From assembly GCF_023734095.1 (NCBI RefSeq), contig NZ_AP024620.1:864501-928500 (forward strand): a DNA stretch of 64,000 nt. The letters run 5' to 3'. The DNA is from Moorella sp. Hama-1. GTDB taxonomy: Bacteria > Bacillota > DSM-521 > Neomoorellales > Neomoorellaceae. This document shows positions 60,836-64,000 of this stretch, piece by piece. Under the pieces are notes generated by a model. The model did no database searches, was not told the origin of the DNA, and saw nothing but the letters and a program-made list of their open reading frames with translations. Each line of letters opens with the position of its first letter. Position 1 is the stretch's first letter. The translations under genes and the position numbers were made by a program.

Positions 60836-62905
60836 ATGCCGTCCCCTGGTGGCCTGTTAGGAGCCTTGAGGCGCCTTACACCATACAATGACATTCTGGT
60901 AGCAGCCCTGGTCCTGGGGATAGTCATGCTGATCGTTATCCCGGTCAGCCCCGTGGTCATGGACTTCCTGCTCATCGTCAGCATGAGCATCAGCATGGTC
61001 ATCTTCCTGACTACCATGTTTGTCACCCGTAGCCTGGACTTTTCCGTCTTTCCCTCCCTACTGCTGGTGGTGACCCTGTTCCGCCTGTCCCTGAATATTT
61101 CCTCCACCAGGCTCATTTTGAGCCAGGCCGACGCCGGCCATGTCATCGAGACCTTCGGCAGTTTTGTCGTCCGGGGCAACTACATTGTCGGCTTCATTAT
61201 CTTCCTTATTATTACTATCATCCAGTTTATCGTCATTACCAACGGTGCCCAGCGGGTGGCCGAGGTGGCAGCCCGTTTCACCCTAGACGCCATGCCCGGC
61301 AAGCAGATGAGCATCGACGCCGACTTGAACGCCGGCCTGCTGACGGAAGAAGCGGCCCGGGCGAAACGCCGAGAGCTGCAGCGGGAGGCCGACTTTTACG
61401 GGGCCATGGACGGCGCCAGCAAGTTCGTCCGGGGGGACGCCATTGCCAGCCTGATTATTACGGCCATCAATATTATCGGCGGCCTGGCCATTGGCATCTG
61501 GCAGCTGAAGATGCCCTTTATGCAGGCCCTGCAGACTTACACCCGGTTGACCATCGGCGATGGCCTGGTCACCCAACTGCCGGCCCTACTGGTTTCCACC
61601 GGAACGGGCATCCTGGTGACCCGCTCCGGGGCCCTGGATAACTTCGGCAAAGAGGTAATCGGCCAGCTGACGGGCTTCCCCCGCATCGCCGGCCTGGTGG
61701 CGGCTGTTCTCTTCCTGCTGGGCCTATTGCCGGGGATGCCCCACCTTTCCTTCCTGATTATGGCCGGGGGCGTGGGCTACGCCGCTTATGCCCTGGCCCG
61801 GGAGGAAAAGGCCCAGAAGCTGCACCAGCAGGAGGTGGCCGCCGGCCGGCAGCAGCAGCGCCAGCCGGAGAATGTCCTCAACCTTTTCCAGATTGATCCC
61901 CTGGAGGTGGAGATTGGCTACGGCCTGATCCCCCTGGCCGATGAAGGCCAGGGCGGCGACCTCCTGGACCGCCTGGCTGCCGTCCGGCGCCAGAGCGCTA
62001 CCGAGATGGGCATTTACGTCCGGCCCATCCGCATCCGGGATAACCTGCAACTGCCCCCCGAGGGGTATATCTTTAAAATCCACGGGGTCGAGGCGGCCCA
62101 GGGCGAGATCCGGCCCAGTCACCTGCTGGCTATGAACCCGGCCGGCAATGAAGGGCCGCCCGGGGGGATACCCACCCGGGAACCCACCTTCGGCCTGCCG
62201 GCCTGGTGGGTGCCTGAAGCCAGGCGGCAGGAGGTGGAGGTGGCCGGCTTTACCGTCGTTGACGCTGCCACCGTCCTGGTGACCCACCTGACGGAATTTA
62301 TTAAAGCCCACGCTGCCGAACTCATCGGCCGCCAGGAGACCCGGGAACTGCTGGACAAGGTTAAGGAGAATAATCCGGCGGTGGTGGAGGAACTGGTGCC
62401 GGACCTGCTGACCGTTGGCGAGGTGCAGAAGGTCCTGGCCGGTCTTCTCCAGGAACAAGTTCCCATCCGCGACCTGGTAACCATCCTGGAGGCCCTGGCC
62501 GATGCCGCCCGCAGCAGCCGGGATCTGGATTTCCTGGTGGGTGCCGCCCGCCAGGCCTTGAAGCGCACCATCAGCCGGCAGTACGCCCCGGACGGGAAAT
62601 TAGTAGCCCTGACCCTGCACCCCCAGCTGGAGCAGAAGATAAGCGAAGCCATCCAGCCGACCTCCCAGGGCAGTTTCCCGGCCCTGGCCCCGGAGGAGGT
62701 CCGGGATCTCCTGGGCCGGTTGGGTCAGGCTGTCGAAAAGGCCGCCCTGGGCGGGGGGCAGCCGGTACTCCTCTGTTCCGCCCGGGTGCGGCTGCCTTTG
62801 CGGCGGTTGCTGCAGCGATCCTTTCCCCACCTGGCCGTACTGGCCTATAACGAGCTGGAGCCCGGTCTGGAAGTAGAGGCTGTGGAGGCGGTGAATGTAG
62901 TGTGA
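60836..62905 (+). CDS. flhA: Flagellar export gate protein FlhA
   Basis: 689 residues, GGAGG 12 nt before ATG 60836. Eight membrane segments fill about 1-310, with the FHIPEP signature region LDAMPGKQMSIDADLNAGLL. The cytoplasmic domain (about 345-689) forms the nine-fold docking ring for chaperone-substrate complexes. The proton-responsive loop and QTYTRLTIGDGLVTQLPALL are intact. The stop overlaps flhF (GTGA). Confidence 0.97.
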   Translation: MPSPGGLLGALRRLTPYNDILVAALVLGIVMLIVIPVSPVVMDFLLIVSMSISMVIFLTTMFVTRSLDFSVFPSLLLVVTLFRLSLNISSTRLILSQADAGHVIETFGSFVVRGNYIVGFIIFLIITIIQFIVITNGAQRVAEVAARFTLDAMPGKQMSIDADLNAGLLTEEAARAKRRELQREADFYGAMDGASKFVRGDAIASLIITAINIIGGLAIGIWQLKMPFMQALQTYTRLTIGDGLVTQLPALLVSTGTGILVTRSGALDNFGKEVIGQLTGFPRIAGLVAAVLFLLGLLPGMPHLSFLIMAGGVGYAAYALAREEKAQKLHQQEVAAGRQQQRQPENVLNLFQIDPLEVEIGYGLIPLADEGQGGDLLDRLAAVRRQSATEMGIYVRPIRIRDNLQLPPEGYIFKIHGVEAAQGEIRPSHLLAMNPAGNEGPPGGIPTREPTFGLPAWWVPEARRQEVEVAGFTVVDAATVLVTHLTEFIKAHAAELIGRQETRELLDKVKENNPAVVEELVPDLLTVGEVQKVLAGLLQEQVPIRDLVTILEALADAARSSRDLDFLVGAARQALKRTISRQYAPDGKLVALTLHPQLEQKISEAIQPTSQGSFPALAPEEVRDLLGRLGQAVEKAALGGGQPVLLCSARVRLPLRRLLQRSFPHLAVLAYNELEPGLEVEAVEAVNVV

Positions 62906-64000
62906 AGATTAAACGTTATCTCGCCCGGGATATGCAGGAAGCCTACCTGGCCATCAGGCGGGACCTGGGGCCGGAGGCGGTCATTGTGGCTACCCGCCAA
63001 GTACGCCGGCCGGGGCTGTGGGGCTTTTTCCAGCCCCCCCGCCTGGAGGTGACGGCCGCCCTGGATACGGCAGCTGGTGGGCCGGGTGGGGCGAAGGCTA
63101 ACGGCGCGGGCGCCTACCCGCCAGCGGGGGCGGCAACAGCGCCGGCGGGCGCGGTTGGCATGGCGGAAGCTACTGCTACTGCAGGCCCGGTCGGGCCGCC
63201 CGGCGGGGCGCCGGCTTTCCCCCTTGCAGCGGCGCCAGACCGGGGCGGCTTCCCGGCCTTTGACGGCTTGCGCCGCGAACTGGCGGACATTAAAACGGCC
63301 CTGGCGCGCCTGGCCCGGCCGGAGGGCAGCGCCACTTCCCCCTGGCAGCAGGCGCTGCAGGATCAGGAACTCGCGGCGGACCTGGTCGTCGAGCTAACGG
63401 CCGGCCTTGAGGCCACGGCCGGTCCGGAGGTGGTCGGCGGGGTAGTCCGCAACCGCCTGGCGGAACGGCTGGCCGGACAGGTAGCGGCGGCATCCCGGCA
63501 GCGGGTGCAGGCCTTTATCGGTCCTACCGGGGTAGGCAAAACGACCACCCTGGCCAAGGTAGCCGCCCGCTACAGTATTTACCAGGAGCAGAAGGTCGGC
63601 CTCATCACCCTGGACACCTACCGCATCGGCGCGGTGGACCAGCTGCGGACCTACGCGGAGATTATGGGCCTGCCCCTGGAGGTAGCCATGACCCCGCGGG
63701 AGTTCCGGGAGGCCCTGGAACACCTGGGGGACCGGGATATAATTCTGGTGGATACCGCCGGCCGGGCGCCGGAGAATAAGGCCATGCTGGCGGAAACCCG
63801 GGGCTTCCTGGAGGCTATGCCCGGGGGTGACGTTTACCTGGTCTTAAGCAGCGCCACCAGGCGCCAGGACCTCCTGCAGGCGGTGGAAAGGTTCCGCCCT
63901 TTGCATTATAACCATCTGATCTTCACGAAACTCGATGAAACCAGCTGCCCGGGGGTAGTGGTTACGGTTACGGCGGCGGCGGGGGTACCCCTGGCCTATA
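62902..64000 (+). CDS. flhF: Flagellar GTPase FlhF, 3' end beyond the window
   Basis: 366 complete codons from GTG 62902. The N-terminal B domain (MKIKRYLARDMQEAYLAIRR with DLGPEAVIVATRQV), an Ala/Gly/Pro-rich linker (about 55-110), the N-like helical domain, then the SRP-type GTPase with Walker A GPTGVGKT (207-214), LITLDTYRIGAVDQL, DTAGRAPENK and TKLDETSCPG. FlhF sets flagellum number and place with FlhG, whose gene would be expected next. Overlaps flhA by 4 bp. Confidence 0.96.
   Translation, partial: MKIKRYLARDMQEAYLAIRRDLGPEAVIVATRQVRRPGLWGFFQPPRLEVTAALDTAAGGPGGAKANGAGAYPPAGAATAPAGAVGMAEATATAGPVGPPGGAPAFPLAAAPDRGGFPAFDGLRRELADIKTALARLARPEGSATSPWQQALQDQELAADLVVELTAGLEATAGPEVVGGVVRNRLAERLAGQVAAASRQRVQAFIGPTGVGKTTTLAKVAARYSIYQEQKVGLITLDTYRIGAVDQLRTYAEIMGLPLEVAMTPREFREALEHLGDRDIILVDTAGRAPENKAMLAETRGFLEAMPGGDVYLVLSSATRRQDLLQAVERFRPLHYNHLIFTKLDETSCPGVVVTVTAAAGVPLAY

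Overview
The window looks like the flagellar/chemotaxis super-locus of a GC-rich, Gram-positive anaerobe of the Firmicutes, most likely Moorella or a close relative (inference). Pointers are a single hook-type rod/hook gene (flgE, Bacillus-like length), flbD between hook and motA, a FliW/CsrA pair, sigma-D (sigma-28) type promoters, frequent GTG/TTG starts with strong AGGAGG sites, and two cyclic-di-GMP class I riboswitches as in Clostridia.

Layout. 1-7.9 kb: housekeeping edge with cinA (partial, minus), a tiny membrane protein, an HtrA protease, an APC amino-acid permease (minus), an M1-type metallopeptidase and a polysaccharide deacetylase. 7.9-14.3 kb: a c-di-GMP riboswitch and terminator ahead of a methyl-accepting chemotaxis protein, a DUF1540 protein (minus), then cheW-cheA-cheB. 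14.3-18.8 kb: a sigma-D promoter, flgM-flgN-flgK-flgL, fliW, csrA. 18.8-21.2 kb: a PIN-domain toxin/antitoxin pair and gene relics. 21.4-27.2 kb: flagellin (hag) with a leader carrying CsrA-type sites, a small zinc-ribbon protein, a GT2-TPR glycosyltransferase and a methyltransferase-GT4 fusion, probably flagellin glycosylation. 27.2-37.6 kb: an AT-richer accessory island of nested and broken insertion sequences (IS3, IS110, IS1182, ISNCY, rve types), a pair of tiny cationic peptides, a Uma2 nuclease, a RelE-type toxin pair, and HicB and excisionase relics. 37.6-41 kb: fliD, fliS, a FliT/FlgN-like chaperone, a sigma-D promoter and flaG. 41-42 kb: an AbrB-type regulator and a second Uma2 (minus). 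42.2-64 kb: a second c-di-GMP riboswitch with an enlarged arm and a terminator, followed by the long basal-body/export run flgB-flgC-fliE-fliF-fliG-fliH-fliI-fliJ-fliK-flgD-(TIGR02530-like)-flgE-flbD-motA-motB-fliL-fliN-fliO-fliP-fliQ-fliR-flhB-flhA-flhF (flhF cut by the window end).

How it fits together. The riboswitch-led operon would build the basal body, export gate, hook and stator. The sigma-D/FlgM branch would switch on filament and chaperone genes after hook completion. FliW/CsrA would tune flagellin translation. CheW/CheA/CheB and the receptor feed the motor. c-di-GMP would act by transcription termination on both the receptor gene and the flgB operon. Most unusual: there is no fliM in its usual slot, and the FliN here carries a FliM-like N-terminal motif. 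Two families of dispersed non-coding repeats sit directly in front of operon genes, one of them translated as a FlhB N-terminal extension. Several axial proteins have sharply AT-rich central segments between GC-rich conserved ends.
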